This document shows positions 50,822-59,340 of a DNA stretch of 64,000 nt, one piece after another; the first letter of the stretch is position 1, and each line of letters starts with the position of its first letter. Position numbers and translations under genes: made by a program. The notes under the pieces were generated by a model. It had not been told where the DNA came from and did no database searches. It saw only the letters and a program-made list of their open reading frames with translations. Source of the stretch: Leptolyngbya subtilissima AS-A7 (GTDB lineage Bacteria > Cyanobacteriota > Cyanobacteriia > Phormidesmidales > Phormidesmidaceae); assembly GCF_039962255.1 (NCBI RefSeq), contig NZ_JAMPKY010000001.1, positions 868,001 through 932,000 of the forward strand, read 5' to 3'.

Positions 50822-53800
50822 ATGACCGACGACGATGCCTTAGGACTGGTTGAGCGGGTTCTCGTTGCGCAGGGGGTAGCGCTCAGCCCGCTGCAGGCGA
50901 GGTTGTTTCAGCAGGCCTGGGGCGATCGCACCTACCAAGACACGGCGCTGGCCCTGGGCTACGAGGTGGGCTACATCAAGCAGATGGGGTCTGACCTGTG
51001 GCAGTGCCTCTCCTCACACCTGGGGGAGAAAGTCACCAAGCGCAATCTGCGAGCGGTTCTAGCCCGCCAGCTCAAAGCCCTGTCGGTCAAAGACGCTGAA
51101 CTGGGGGCAATCAGCCCCAGTGTCGCCCCTTTTCGGCGCCGTCGCGACTGGGGCGACGCTGCCACCGCGACGGTGTTCTACGGGCGCACCGACGAACTGG
51201 CTCAGCTGCAAGACTGGGTGGTCGCCGACGGCTGTCGGCTGGTGGGGCTGTTTGGCATGGGGGGCATCGGCAAAACTACCCTGGCGGTGAAGCTAGCCCA
51301 GCAGGTGCAAGACCGCTTTGAGGTGGTGATCTGGCGATCGCTGCGCCATGCGCCCCTGGTCAACGACCTGCTCAAAGACCTGCTGGGGGTGCTGTCGCCC
51401 GGGGCCAATGCCGCCGTTGAGTTTGACGGTCTGTTGCGATCGCTGCTCGATCAACTGCGCCAGCACCGCAGTTTGATCGTGCTCGACAACGGCGAAACGA
51501 TTTTGCAGCCGCGCGATCGTACCGGCACCTACCAGCCAGGGTACGAAAACTACGCTCAGCTTTTCTACAGCCTGGGCAATGTCGATCATCAGAGCACCGT
51601 CATGCTCACCAGCCGCGAAAAAATCAAAGAAATTGCCCAGCAGGAAGGAGCTACCCTACCGATTCGCTCGCTGCGTTTGGGGGGCTTGCCGCCCCGGGTC
51701 GGCCAGTCCATCTTCCAGGCTCGGGGCCAGTTTGCCGGTAGCCCTGCCGACTGGCAGCATCTGGTCAACCACTACGCCGGCAACCCCCTGGCCCTCAAGA
51801 TGGTGGCCGCCGTGGTGCAAGACTTTTTTGACGGGCAGCTGGGGCCGTTTGTGCAGATTTTGGCCCAGGGAGACTCGGTATTTGGCGACATTCGCGACCT
51901 GCTGACCCACCAGCTCGATCGCCTCACGACCGTTGAGCAGCAGGTAATGGCCTGGCTCGCCATTCATCGCGAGCCCGTTACCCTAGCGCAGGTGCGCGCT
52001 GACTTGATAGCGCCTCTGGCCTTGGGCGAACTGATCGAAGCCCTCACTAGCCTGGAGCGGCGATCGCTGATTGAGCGCGACATCCCGCGAGCCAATGCTC
52101 GCAGCACGCGCTTCACCCTCCAGCCCGTGGTAATGGAATACATGACTGACTGGCTGGTAGAGCAGATCAGCCAGGCCATTTTGGCACCGCCGACGATCGA
52201 CCCTGGCCCGCTGCACACCCACGCCCTGATGTTGGCCCAGGCTAAAGACTACATTCGCGACGGCCAAACACGGCTGATTCTGCAACCGGTGCTGCAACGG
52301 CTGCGGCTGCGCCCTGACAGTTTAGCCCAGCGCCTGCGCCACCACCTCGACACCTGGCGCGGGCAGAGCTTACAGAGCTACGCCTGCGGCAACCTGCTCA
52401 ATCTGCTTCAGCAGGCTGACATCTCGCTGGCGGGCTGGGATTTTTCTGAGCAGACGATCTGGCAGGCCTATCTGCAAGACAGCACCCTGCACAACGCCAA
52501 CTTTGCCCAGGCCGACCTATCGCGATCGGTGTTCAAAGACACCTTTAGCCAGGTGCTAGCTATTGCCTTTAGCCCCGACGGCCAGCTGTTAGCAGCCAGC
52601 GATGTCAGCTATGAAATTCATCTGTGGCGGGTCAGCGATGCCCAGCCGATGCTCACCCTCCATGCCCAAGACGGCTGGTGCTGGGCGGTGGCCTTTAGCC
52701 CCAATAACCAAACTCTGGCCAGCAGCGCCAACGGTACTATCGACCTGTGGAATCTTAAAACCGGCGATCGCTACGGCCAGCTCAAAGACTCCTCCGGCCG
52801 GGTTTTTTCCCTCGCTTTCAGCCCCGACGGGCGCTTTCTGGCCAGCGGCTGTGAAGACCACCAGATCCGCGTGTGGGATGTGCGGATCCAGACCCTGGTT
52901 CACAGCCTGGTGGGCCATACCGATGAGGTGCGATCGGTGGCGTTTTCGCCCCAGGGCTACCTGCGCGGCGGTCCGAATTTAAGCGATTCGCGCAGCGGTT
53001 CGTTTCAGCATCGCTCGGCCAGCCATCTCTTGGCCAGCGGCAGCTATGACGGCACTCTGCGCCTGTGGGATGTGGCCAGTGGCGACAGCACCGTAATGGC
53101 GGCTGGGTCACCGGTGTGGTCGATCGCCTTTAGCCCTGACGGGCAGACCTTGGCCAGTGGTCATCACAACGGCAGCATCGGCCTCTGGAATGTTGGCACC
53201 CAAGCGCTGGTGCGATGGTGCCAGACCGAGCCCAAGGGGCGATCGCCAGGCTCCCCTCAGGCGGTGCGCTCCGTGGCCTTTAGCCCCGACGGCCGCATCC
53301 TAGCCAGCGGTGGCGACAACCAAATCCTGCGCCTGTGGAACTGGCAGACCGGGCAGATTAGATGGGCGGTCAAGGGTCATAGCAGCTGGATCTCAAACGT
53401 CGCCTTTAGCCCGGTGGGAGAAACATCCGCCAAAGAGAACGGCTACATCCTAGCCAGCGCCAGCGAAGATCAGTCCGTGCGCCTGTGGGATAGCCAGAAC
53501 CACCAGCCCCTGCGGGTGCTGCGCGGCCACAACAGCGGTGTGTGGTCGGTAGCGCTACATCCCCAGGGTGACTATCTGGTTAGCGGTGGCCAAGATCGCC
53601 AGGTGCGCCTGTGGCCGTTAACCACCCCGGCTGCTCCCCGAAGGTTTATGGGGCACGATGGCTGGGTCTTTGCCGTAGCGGTCAGCCCCGACGGCCGCTG
53701 GATCGCCAGCAGTGGCGAAGATCGCACCGTGCGCCTTTGGGATAGCGAAACCGGAAACTGCCGCGCCACCTGGACCGACCACAGCCATGAGGTTTGGGCC

Positions 53801-54565
53801 TTGGCCTTTTGCCCCCAGGGCGATCGCCTAGTCAGCGGCAGTCTAGATGGCACCCTACGCCTGTGGAATCTCACCAGCTACGCCTGCCAGGGCATCTTCA
53901 GCGGCCACACCAGCGGCGTTTGGACATTGGCCATTAGCCCCGACGGTCGCCGCCTAGCCAGTGGCAGCCAGGATCAAACTGTGCGCCTGTGGGATCTTGA
54001 ATCCCAAACCTGCCTACAAATCCTGCCCTGCGAAGGCAGCTGGGTGCGGGGGTTGGCTTTCAGCCCGGATGGCCGGTTTCTCTCCAGCGGCGGGTCTAAC
54101 GGTTATGTCATGCTATGGGATTTAAAGCTGGGCCACCGCACCGTCATCGGCACCCACCCCAGCCTTGTTTTGTCCGTGGCTTTTAGCCCCGATGGACAGT
54201 GGCTGGCCAGCTGCGGCGGCGATACCACCATCAGGCTGTGGAACCTGCGCACTCGGCAATGCCATCAAACCCTTTGCGGTCACGACAAGTGGGTGCGATA
54301 CGTTACCTTTAGCGCCGACGGCGATCGCCTAATTAGCTGTAGCCAAGACGAAACTATTCAGGTTTGGCAGAAGGTGCCGACCCCCGATGGCTTTATCTAC
54401 TGCCACGCACAGACGCTGCGGGTGCCCCGACCCTACGAAGGCATGGCGATCGCTGGGGTAACCGGCCTCACCGAAGCTCAAAAAGCGGCCTTAGTGGCCC
54501 TAGGGGCCAGTGAAACCCTGGCCATCAGCTCAAAACCCTCGATCGCGCCTCTGTATCATCCGTAG
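50822..54565 (+). CDS. STAND NTPase with NB-ARC domain and 14 WD40 repeats
   Basis: A 1247-residue signalling NTPase. Residues 1-85 form a helical, HTH-like N-terminal domain (WGDRTYQDTALALGYEVGYI then LGEKVTKRNLRAVLAR) known from cyanobacterial conflict-type STAND proteins (vWA-MoxR-associated). The NB-ARC domain (about 118-450) has Walker A GMGGIGKTTL (Lys151), Walker B SLIVLDNGE, TVMLTSREK and the GLPL-like GNPLALKMVA. A helical linker and a short pentapeptide-like stretch (LHNANFAQADLSRSVF) precede 14 WD40 blades (about 570-1195), each with 'LAFSPDG...LASG...VRLWD'. This gives two seven-blade propellers as ligand sensors. No separate toxic effector domain is visible. Role in defence or stress signalling is inference. 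Confidence 0.92.
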   Translation: MTDDDALGLVERVLVAQGVALSPLQARLFQQAWGDRTYQDTALALGYEVGYIKQMGSDLWQCLSSHLGEKVTKRNLRAVLARQLKALSVKDAELGAISPSVAPFRRRRDWGDAATATVFYGRTDELAQLQDWVVADGCRLVGLFGMGGIGKTTLAVKLAQQVQDRFEVVIWRSLRHAPLVNDLLKDLLGVLSPGANAAVEFDGLLRSLLDQLRQHRSLIVLDNGETILQPRDRTGTYQPGYENYAQLFYSLGNVDHQSTVMLTSREKIKEIAQQEGATLPIRSLRLGGLPPRVGQSIFQARGQFAGSPADWQHLVNHYAGNPLALKMVAAVVQDFFDGQLGPFVQILAQGDSVFGDIRDLLTHQLDRLTTVEQQVMAWLAIHREPVTLAQVRADLIAPLALGELIEALTSLERRSLIERDIPRANARSTRFTLQPVVMEYMTDWLVEQISQAILAPPTIDPGPLHTHALMLAQAKDYIRDGQTRLILQPVLQRLRLRPDSLAQRLRHHLDTWRGQSLQSYACGNLLNLLQQADISLAGWDFSEQTIWQAYLQDSTLHNANFAQADLSRSVFKDTFSQVLAIAFSPDGQLLAASDVSYEIHLWRVSDAQPMLTLHAQDGWCWAVAFSPNNQTLASSANGTIDLWNLKTGDRYGQLKDSSGRVFSLAFSPDGRFLASGCEDHQIRVWDVRIQTLVHSLVGHTDEVRSVAFSPQGYLRGGPNLSDSRSGSFQHRSASHLLASGSYDGTLRLWDVASGDSTVMAAGSPVWSIAFSPDGQTLASGHHNGSIGLWNVGTQALVRWCQTEPKGRSPGSPQAVRSVAFSPDGRILASGGDNQILRLWNWQTGQIRWAVKGHSSWISNVAFSPVGETSAKENGYILASASEDQSVRLWDSQNHQPLRVLRGHNSGVWSVALHPQGDYLVSGGQDRQVRLWPLTTPAAPRRFMGHDGWVFAVAVSPDGRWIASSGEDRTVRLWDSETGNCRATWTDHSHEVWALAFCPQGDRLVSGSLDGTLRLWNLTSYACQGIFSGHTSGVWTLAISPDGRRLASGSQDQTVRLWDLESQTCLQILPCEGSWVRGLAFSPDGRFLSSGGSNGYVMLWDLKLGHRTVIGTHPSLVLSVAFSPDGQWLASCGGDTTIRLWNLRTRQCHQTLCGHDKWVRYVTFSADGDRLISCSQDETIQVWQKVPTPDGFIYCHAQTLRVPRPYEGMAIAGVTGLTEAQKAALVALGASETLAISSKPSIAPLYHP

Positions 54566-54680
54566 AGTAGACTACACTCCAGGTATCACAACTGCCTCTA
54601 ACCGCTAGCACTTGGCCTAGTCCAGAGGTCTCCAGCCCCAGGTTTGAGGCATTTAACTCTATGTTGACCCAGAGGTGGCT

Positions 54681-54911
54681 ATGACATCTGAATTTGCCGT
54701 CGGCGATCGCGTCCGCCTCGCCGCCCTGCCCCCATATTTCAAAACCGCCGACCCGATGCCCATGCTGCGGCCTGCCGATACGATTCCCCTAGGGGCCGAA
54801 GGGGTGATTCTCAACCGTCGCCCTGGTGGCTACTGGGGCATCAAATTCGACAAAGGGTCTTTTCTTGTCGACAGCCAGTTTTTAGAGTTAGCAGAAACCC
54901 CGGCAGACTAA
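54681..54911 (+). CDS. sipA: SipA-like regulatory protein (NblS/Hik33 partner)
   Basis: A 76-residue SH3-like protein: VGDRVRLAALPPYFKTADPM, PMLRPADTIPLGAEGVI and RRPGGYWGIKFDKGSFLVDS. The run of conserved Pro/Tyr/Gly matches cyanobacterial SipA, a small protein that binds the sensor kinase NblS (Hik33) and stimulates it, and its plant homologue. AGAGG lies 5 nt before ATG 54681; the GTG two codons upstream is ignored. It stands alone 115 nt after the STAND gene. The family name rests on recalled sequence. Confidence 0.72.
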   Translation: MTSEFAVGDRVRLAALPPYFKTADPMPMLRPADTIPLGAEGVILNRRPGGYWGIKFDKGSFLVDSQFLELAETPAD

Positions 54912-54946
54912 ACTACCGGGGTCTGCAAGTTGTCCCTTGTCGCTAA

Positions 54947-55315
54947 CTAGGCCGGCGATACTTCGGCGTCGGGCTCAGCGTCAGCAGGGCTATCTGCCAC
55001 AGCTTCAGCAGCGTCACCTTCAGCAGCGGCAACGGTGTCTGCTTCAACGTCATCTGCTACCGTTTCTTCCGGCGCTGCTTCAGGCTCCTCAACAGCCTCA
55101 ACCTTAGGCTTGGGTTTAGGACCACGCATGAGAGCGGGAGGGACCGAGGGCTTGCGATCGCGATCGTCGCGATCGCGACCTCTACCGCCACCGCCCGAGC
55201 GCTTACCCTGACCCCTAGGGCGATCCTCGCCGCCACCGCCGCCGTCTTCTTTAACTCCTACGGTAATAATCTTTTTCTTGGGCTTCTCAGGGGAAGCATC
55301 CGGCGTGTCTGACAT
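54947..55315 (-). CDS. Low-complexity disordered protein, 122 aa
   Basis: A basic Gly/Arg/Asp-rich N-terminal half (about residues 10-60, with GGGGGEDRPRGQGKRSGGGG) is followed by an acidic Ala/Glu/Asp/Val-rich tail (70-122). It begins MSDTPDASPEKPKKKIITVG. No folded domain is expected. The charge segregation resembles RNA- or protein-binding disordered cyanobacterial proteins. Reading frame, start ATG 55315 and Ala-rich codon pattern look genuine, but composition-driven chance frames cannot be fully excluded. It is convergent with sipA. Confidence 0.6.
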   Translation of the reverse strand: MSDTPDASPEKPKKKIITVGVKEDGGGGGEDRPRGQGKRSGGGGRGRDRDDRDRKPSVPPALMRGPKPKPKVEAVEEPEAAPEETVADDVEADTVAAAEGDAAEAVADSPADAEPDAEVSPA

Positions 55316-55426
55316 GACTTTACAGTAGTTAACGTCGTGGAGATCTTACCCCGAATCTGGCCCTGGCCCAATTTCGATCTAACAGACAGCGGCGGCACCG
55401 TCTGATAATCCCGTAGCCCATAAAAA

Positions 55427-55483
55427 AGCCCCTTTTATGAACTGAGGCAGCCTGAGGCCCAATGACGGGCTTCCTGAGGGGCT
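55427..55483 (-). terminator. Terminator of the 58-aa gene, minus strand
   Basis: On the minus strand AGCCCCT pairs with AGGGGCT, followed by TTTTTT. The 43-nt loop holds smaller pairings and a direct repeat CTGAGGC-AGC-CTGAGGC. It lies about 140 nt past the stop of the gene at 55622. Confidence 0.65.
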
Positions 55484-55621
55484 AAGGCAAAATTGCTAAG
55501 GCTTTGATGAAAGTGCCAGTGTGTCAGTGGCGGTGCATCAGTGCTGGTTGCAGGTTGGCTAGCATTGGCGACATCTGAGTCATCTAACTCAGATATCGCC
55601 AACGCCCTAAACACTAAAAAG

Positions 55622-55798
55622 TTAGTCGACGACCCGCAGTCTCCCCTGGCTAAGCGCTTCATAAACCCGATTGATCAAGGCAGCATCATTGGGGCTTAGA
55701 TCGCGCTGAGAAAACATGGCCATCAGTTGCTGTTGGTCGTTTCGGGTTAGGCGACGGGCTGCAAACATTCGTTCGATGGTCTGCTCAAGGTTTGACAT
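55622..55798 (-). CDS. Small conserved cyanobacterial protein, 58 aa
   Basis: The minus-strand frame begins MSNLEQTIERMFAARRLTRN and ends LSQGRLRVVD before TAA. It is a helical protein with NDAALINQ/R-VYEAL-type helices. This pattern (MFAARRLTR...RLRVVD) is one I associate with small conserved cyanobacterial proteins of unknown function. It is fully protein-like, unlike the longer overlapping frame at 55435-55662. The ribosome site is weak (AGAG). A strong terminator follows. No function is known. Confidence 0.68.
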   Translation of the reverse strand: MSNLEQTIERMFAARRLTRNDQQQLMAMFSQRDLSPNDAALINRVYEALSQGRLRVVD

Positions 55799-56098
55799 GG
55801 TAACGCACTCTGATTGGTCGAACCGTGGCTATTCGGGGGAATGTATAACACAATTTGAGTGTTACCCCCGAAAACTATAACGCTTTGTATAGTACCTCGA
55901 TTTTACTGAGCGGCCAAAGGGGCGGCATCGGCGGGATAACCTAGTTTCTTCATCAGGAGTTGTGCACATAGGAGAGTATATGTCCGTATTCTCACGGTTA
56001 GAGCAGGCGATCGCTTAATGGCTCTGCCACGACACTGCTCTGAAATCAAGAGTTCACCGGGTATACTCGTGCCATAGGGGTAATAGAGTCAACAGCTA

Positions 56099-56569
56099 AT
56101 GCAATACCTGGCGAAGGTTCAAAAAAAAGCATTCCTGGGCGGTGCAGAACTTCTGCTGCTGGCCGAACAGACCTCTGAATCGACCTGGACGCTGCTGCCC
56201 TCAGAACGTATTGTCGAAACCACCCGCCTCCTCGCCTTTCAAGAAGGAAATCTGGTGCTGGTAGACCTCGACAACCTCAATCAGATCGTAGCGGTGCAAG
56301 ACGCCACCCCCTGGGTGCTGGGCCTAGTCGAGCACTATCTAGCCTATGGGGTCACCCCTGAAGCCCTAGAGCAAGAGATTGAGCGGGCCGAACGGTGGCG
56401 GCAGTCGCTAACCCTCAAAAGTCAGGAAGTCGATCGCCGCGCCCTCGAAACCGCCGCCCGCCGCGACGAAATTCAAGAACTAGAGCGCAGCCTGAAACGC
56501 GAACGCGAGGAACTAGAAACCCGCTGGCAGGCTTTACAGCAGATACAGGGGGAGGGGGGTGAGGGGTGA
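56099..56569 (+). CDS. Conserved hypothetical coiled-coil protein
   Basis: A 156-residue protein. The N-terminal half is beta-rich (LAKVQKKAFLGGAELLLLAE, LLAFQEGNLVLVDLDNLNQI). The C-terminal half is a charged coiled coil (LEQEIERAERWRQSLTLKSQ, then IQELERSLKREREELETRW). It resembles cyanobacterial proteins of unknown function. It starts at ATG 56099 with a weak ribosome site. The last codons (GEGGEG) and the stop run into a G-rich repeat. glgA follows 188 nt later. Confidence 0.7.
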   Translation: MQYLAKVQKKAFLGGAELLLLAEQTSESTWTLLPSERIVETTRLLAFQEGNLVLVDLDNLNQIVAVQDATPWVLGLVEHYLAYGVTPEALEQEIERAERWRQSLTLKSQEVDRRALETAARRDEIQELERSLKREREELETRWQALQQIQGEGGEG

Positions 56570-56684
56570 GGGGTGGATGGGTAGATAGGCGAATGAATGG
56601 GTTGATCGCCCAAGTGCATATTCCCCAATCCCTACTCGCCTACCCCCTACTCCCTACTCGCCTACCCCTACTCCCTATCCTCAG
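56547..56684. repeat. G-rich then C-rich tandem repeats between a coiled-coil gene and glgA
   Basis: 56547-56602 is purine/G-rich (GGGGGAGGGGGGTGAGGGG...) and 56620-56684 is C-rich with a direct repeat of about 23 nt (CTACTCGCCTACCCC-CTACTCCCT, twice). The two arms partly complement each other and could form a long imperfect hairpin. The G-rich arm is in the mRNA sense of the upstream gene. Confidence 0.65.
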
Positions 56685-56756
56685 ACGCTTGCCTATGCCC
56701 CAACATCCTGATTGAATAGGGGCATTAAAAATGAAGTTTTATGACGGAAAGGCCCT

Positions 56757-58232
56757 ATGTATATCGTGCAGATTGCTTCGGAATGTGCCCCAGTTATTAA
56801 AGCCGGGGGGCTGGGCGACGTGGTTTACGGCCTTAGCCGTGAGCTAGAAAACCGAGGCCACTGCGTCGAGATCGTTCTGCCTAAGTACGACTGCATGCGG
56901 TACGACCACATCTGGGGGCTGCACGAGGCCTACCGCGACCTGATCGTGCCCTGGTACGGTACCGACATTCGCTGCGATGTGCTCTGCGGCTGGGTACACG
57001 GGCGGCTGTGCTTCTTTATTGAGCCCAAGTCGTGGGAGATGTTCTTTAACCGGGGCTGCTACTACGGCTGCGATGACGACCCCATGCGGTTTGCCTTTTT
57101 TAGCAAAGCGGCGATGGAGTTTTTGCTGCGCAGCAACAAGCGCCCCGATGTGATTCACTGCCACGACTGGCAGACTGGGCTGATTCCGGTGATGCTGTTT
57201 GAAATTTATAAATACAACGGCATGGAGTTTCAGCGCACGCTGTACACCATCCACAACTTCAAGCACCAAGGCTTTGGCGGCAACGAGATTCTGGCAGCTA
57301 CAGGCCTCAACCGGCCCGACTACTATTTTCAGCCCTACCGACTGCGCGACGACTTTAACCCCTTTGCAATCAACTTTATGAAGGGGGGCATTACCTACGC
57401 CAACCACGTCAACACGGTGTCGCCCTACCACGCCTGGGAGGCTCAGCACACCGACCAGGGCTTTGGTTTGGGACACACTCTGCACACCAATCAGCACAAG
57501 TTCTCGGGCATTCTCAACGGCATTGACCCGGAGGTGTGGAATCCGGAGAGCGATGCCTACATTCCCCATCACTACGGGCTGACAACCTTTGAAGATAAGG
57601 CGCTGAATAAGAAGGAACTGCGCGATCGCCTACTGCTGAGCCAGAGCGACAAACCTCTGGTGGCCTTCATTGGCCGTTTGGATGATCAAAAGGGCGTCCA
57701 TCTCGTCCACCACGCTATGTACTACGCCCTAGAGCGGGGGGCACAGTTTGTGCTGCTGGGCTCGGCCACCGAGAAGAGTATTAACGACTGGTTCTGGCAC
57801 GAAAAGACCTTCCTCAACGACAACCCCGACGTGCACCTGGAGCTGAGCTTTAATGAGGAGCTGGCCCACCTGATCTACGCTGGGGCCGACATGATTGTGG
57901 TGCCCAGCAACTTTGAGCCCTGCGGTCTCACCCAGATGATTGGTCTGCGGTACGGCACCGTGCCCATTGTGCGCGGCGTGGGCGGCCTGGTGAACACTGT
58001 CTTTGACTGGGACTATGACACCCTGCACGGTCCGGAGGAGCGCAACGGCTTTGTCTTCTTCCAAAATGACACTGTGGCACTCGAGTCGGCGATGAACCGC
58101 GCCTTCGATGTTTGGAACCAGGAGCCCGCAATTTTCAAGCAAATTGCTCAGCAGGGTATGGCCTACGACTTTTCGTGGAATCATCCGGCTCAGGCCTACA
58201 TCGACCTCTATGACTATGTGCGCCACAAGTAG
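56757..58232 (+). CDS. glgA: Glycogen synthase GlgA
   Basis: A 491-residue GT5 glycosyltransferase. The N-terminal ADP-glucose-binding loop is APVIKAGGLGDVVYGLSREL (K-x-G-G-L). Other blocks are CHDWQTGLIPVML, GILNGIDPEVWNPESD, the catalytic FIGRLDDQKG and the C-terminal E-x7-E motif NFEPCGLTQMIGLRYGTVPI. It elongates alpha-1,4-glucan from ADP-glucose in the cytosol. The length matches the family (about 470-490). The ATG at 56757 has GGAAAGG about 9 nt upstream. The N-terminal sequence IVQIASECAPVIK is typical of the GlgA2-like cyanobacterial form. Confidence 0.95.
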   Translation: MYIVQIASECAPVIKAGGLGDVVYGLSRELENRGHCVEIVLPKYDCMRYDHIWGLHEAYRDLIVPWYGTDIRCDVLCGWVHGRLCFFIEPKSWEMFFNRGCYYGCDDDPMRFAFFSKAAMEFLLRSNKRPDVIHCHDWQTGLIPVMLFEIYKYNGMEFQRTLYTIHNFKHQGFGGNEILAATGLNRPDYYFQPYRLRDDFNPFAINFMKGGITYANHVNTVSPYHAWEAQHTDQGFGLGHTLHTNQHKFSGILNGIDPEVWNPESDAYIPHHYGLTTFEDKALNKKELRDRLLLSQSDKPLVAFIGRLDDQKGVHLVHHAMYYALERGAQFVLLGSATEKSINDWFWHEKTFLNDNPDVHLELSFNEELAHLIYAGADMIVVPSNFEPCGLTQMIGLRYGTVPIVRGVGGLVNTVFDWDYDTLHGPEERNGFVFFQNDTVALESAMNRAFDVWNQEPAIFKQIAQQGMAYDFSWNHPAQAYIDLYDYVRHK

Positions 58233-58397
58233 CGTAAGATACAAAGCATCCTTGCGAGCGGCGCTGAATTGACCGTTTCTTGATGGATGTAAAGCTGATG
58301 TGGGGCCACCCTGCTGACCTTAGCGATCGCCTTGAGGAAATGGGCAAGCTTGGGGATAGGTCTACCACCCAGCGCCTTAAACGGTGCCTGTTAATGA

Positions 58398-59240
58398 ATG
58401 TCTGCTGGATCTGACGCCACCCTACCTAAGCTCACTCGTGCAAAGCTCCTCCGAGGTCAGGGGGATGCCCTCTACGCTATCGGTCGTCATAGCGAGGCTC
58501 TGTCGCGGTTTCAGGCCGTGCTCACCCTTGATGACAAGGACTATGAGGTGTGGACTCTGCACGGCTTTTGTTTGGCCGCCCTAAAGCAGTTTGAGGCCTC
58601 AATCGAAAGCTTTAACCAGGCGATCGCCTGCAACCCCGACTACGGCTTGGCCTGGCACGGCAAGGGGCACGCCCTGGCTAGGCTCAGCCACTTTGAAGAA
58701 GCGGTTACCCATTTAGAGCGAGCGGTCAAGCTCAGCCCCGGCGACAACAAAGCCTGGTACAACCTCGGTACTGCCCAAAACCAGCTGCGCCGCTACCGCG
58801 ATGCCGTCATCAGCTTTGGGCACAGCCTCAAACTCAGCCCCCAAGACCACCGGGCTCGCTATAACCAGGGGGTCGCGCTCTGCGGCCTGCACCGTTACGA
58901 AGATGCCCTTCAGGCGCTGCACCAGGCCCTGGGCCAAAAGCCCGACGCCCACTACATTTGGAACCAGCAGGGTACAGTGCTGATTCAAATGGGGCGCTAT
59001 GGCGAGGCCATTCAGAGTTTTGACATCTCCCTCAGTCACCAGACCCACAACCCCAATGCCTGGTATGGTAAGGCCCGTGCCTACGCCATGGCCGGCGACC
59101 TAGAGCAAACCCTCAAAAACCTCTACCGCACCTTTGTTCTCAGCCCCTACATGTATCGAGTGATGGTGCAAATTGACGCCCACTTCGATACTATGCGCCA
59201 CCACCCTCGCTTTAAACAGCTCGTGGATGCAGCCCACTAG
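58398..59240 (+). CDS. Tetratricopeptide repeat protein
   Basis: A 280-residue soluble protein of about seven TPR units (for example ALYAIGRHSEALSRFQAVLT, GLAWHGKGHALARLSHFEEA, KAWYNLGTAQNQLRRYRDAV). There is no signal peptide or enzymatic domain. It lies 165 nt after glgA on the same strand. TPR proteins of this size act as protein-interaction scaffolds. The partner is not predictable. Confidence 0.82.
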   Translation: MSAGSDATLPKLTRAKLLRGQGDALYAIGRHSEALSRFQAVLTLDDKDYEVWTLHGFCLAALKQFEASIESFNQAIACNPDYGLAWHGKGHALARLSHFEEAVTHLERAVKLSPGDNKAWYNLGTAQNQLRRYRDAVISFGHSLKLSPQDHRARYNQGVALCGLHRYEDALQALHQALGQKPDAHYIWNQQGTVLIQMGRYGEAIQSFDISLSHQTHNPNAWYGKARAYAMAGDLEQTLKNLYRTFVLSPYMYRVMVQIDAHFDTMRHHPRFKQLVDAAH

Positions 59241-59340
59241 GCCGCTCAAAATGGTCAGCAGTGGCGGTAACCCCGTATGCTTAGCGCTCTAAATTGGGGT
59301 GCTATAGTGGCCTGCGGAACAATTACGGGTGCAGAAGGCT

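Noticed and set aside
55435..55662. 75-codon minus-strand frame
   Set aside because: It crosses a terminator hairpin and overlaps the better 58-residue frame.
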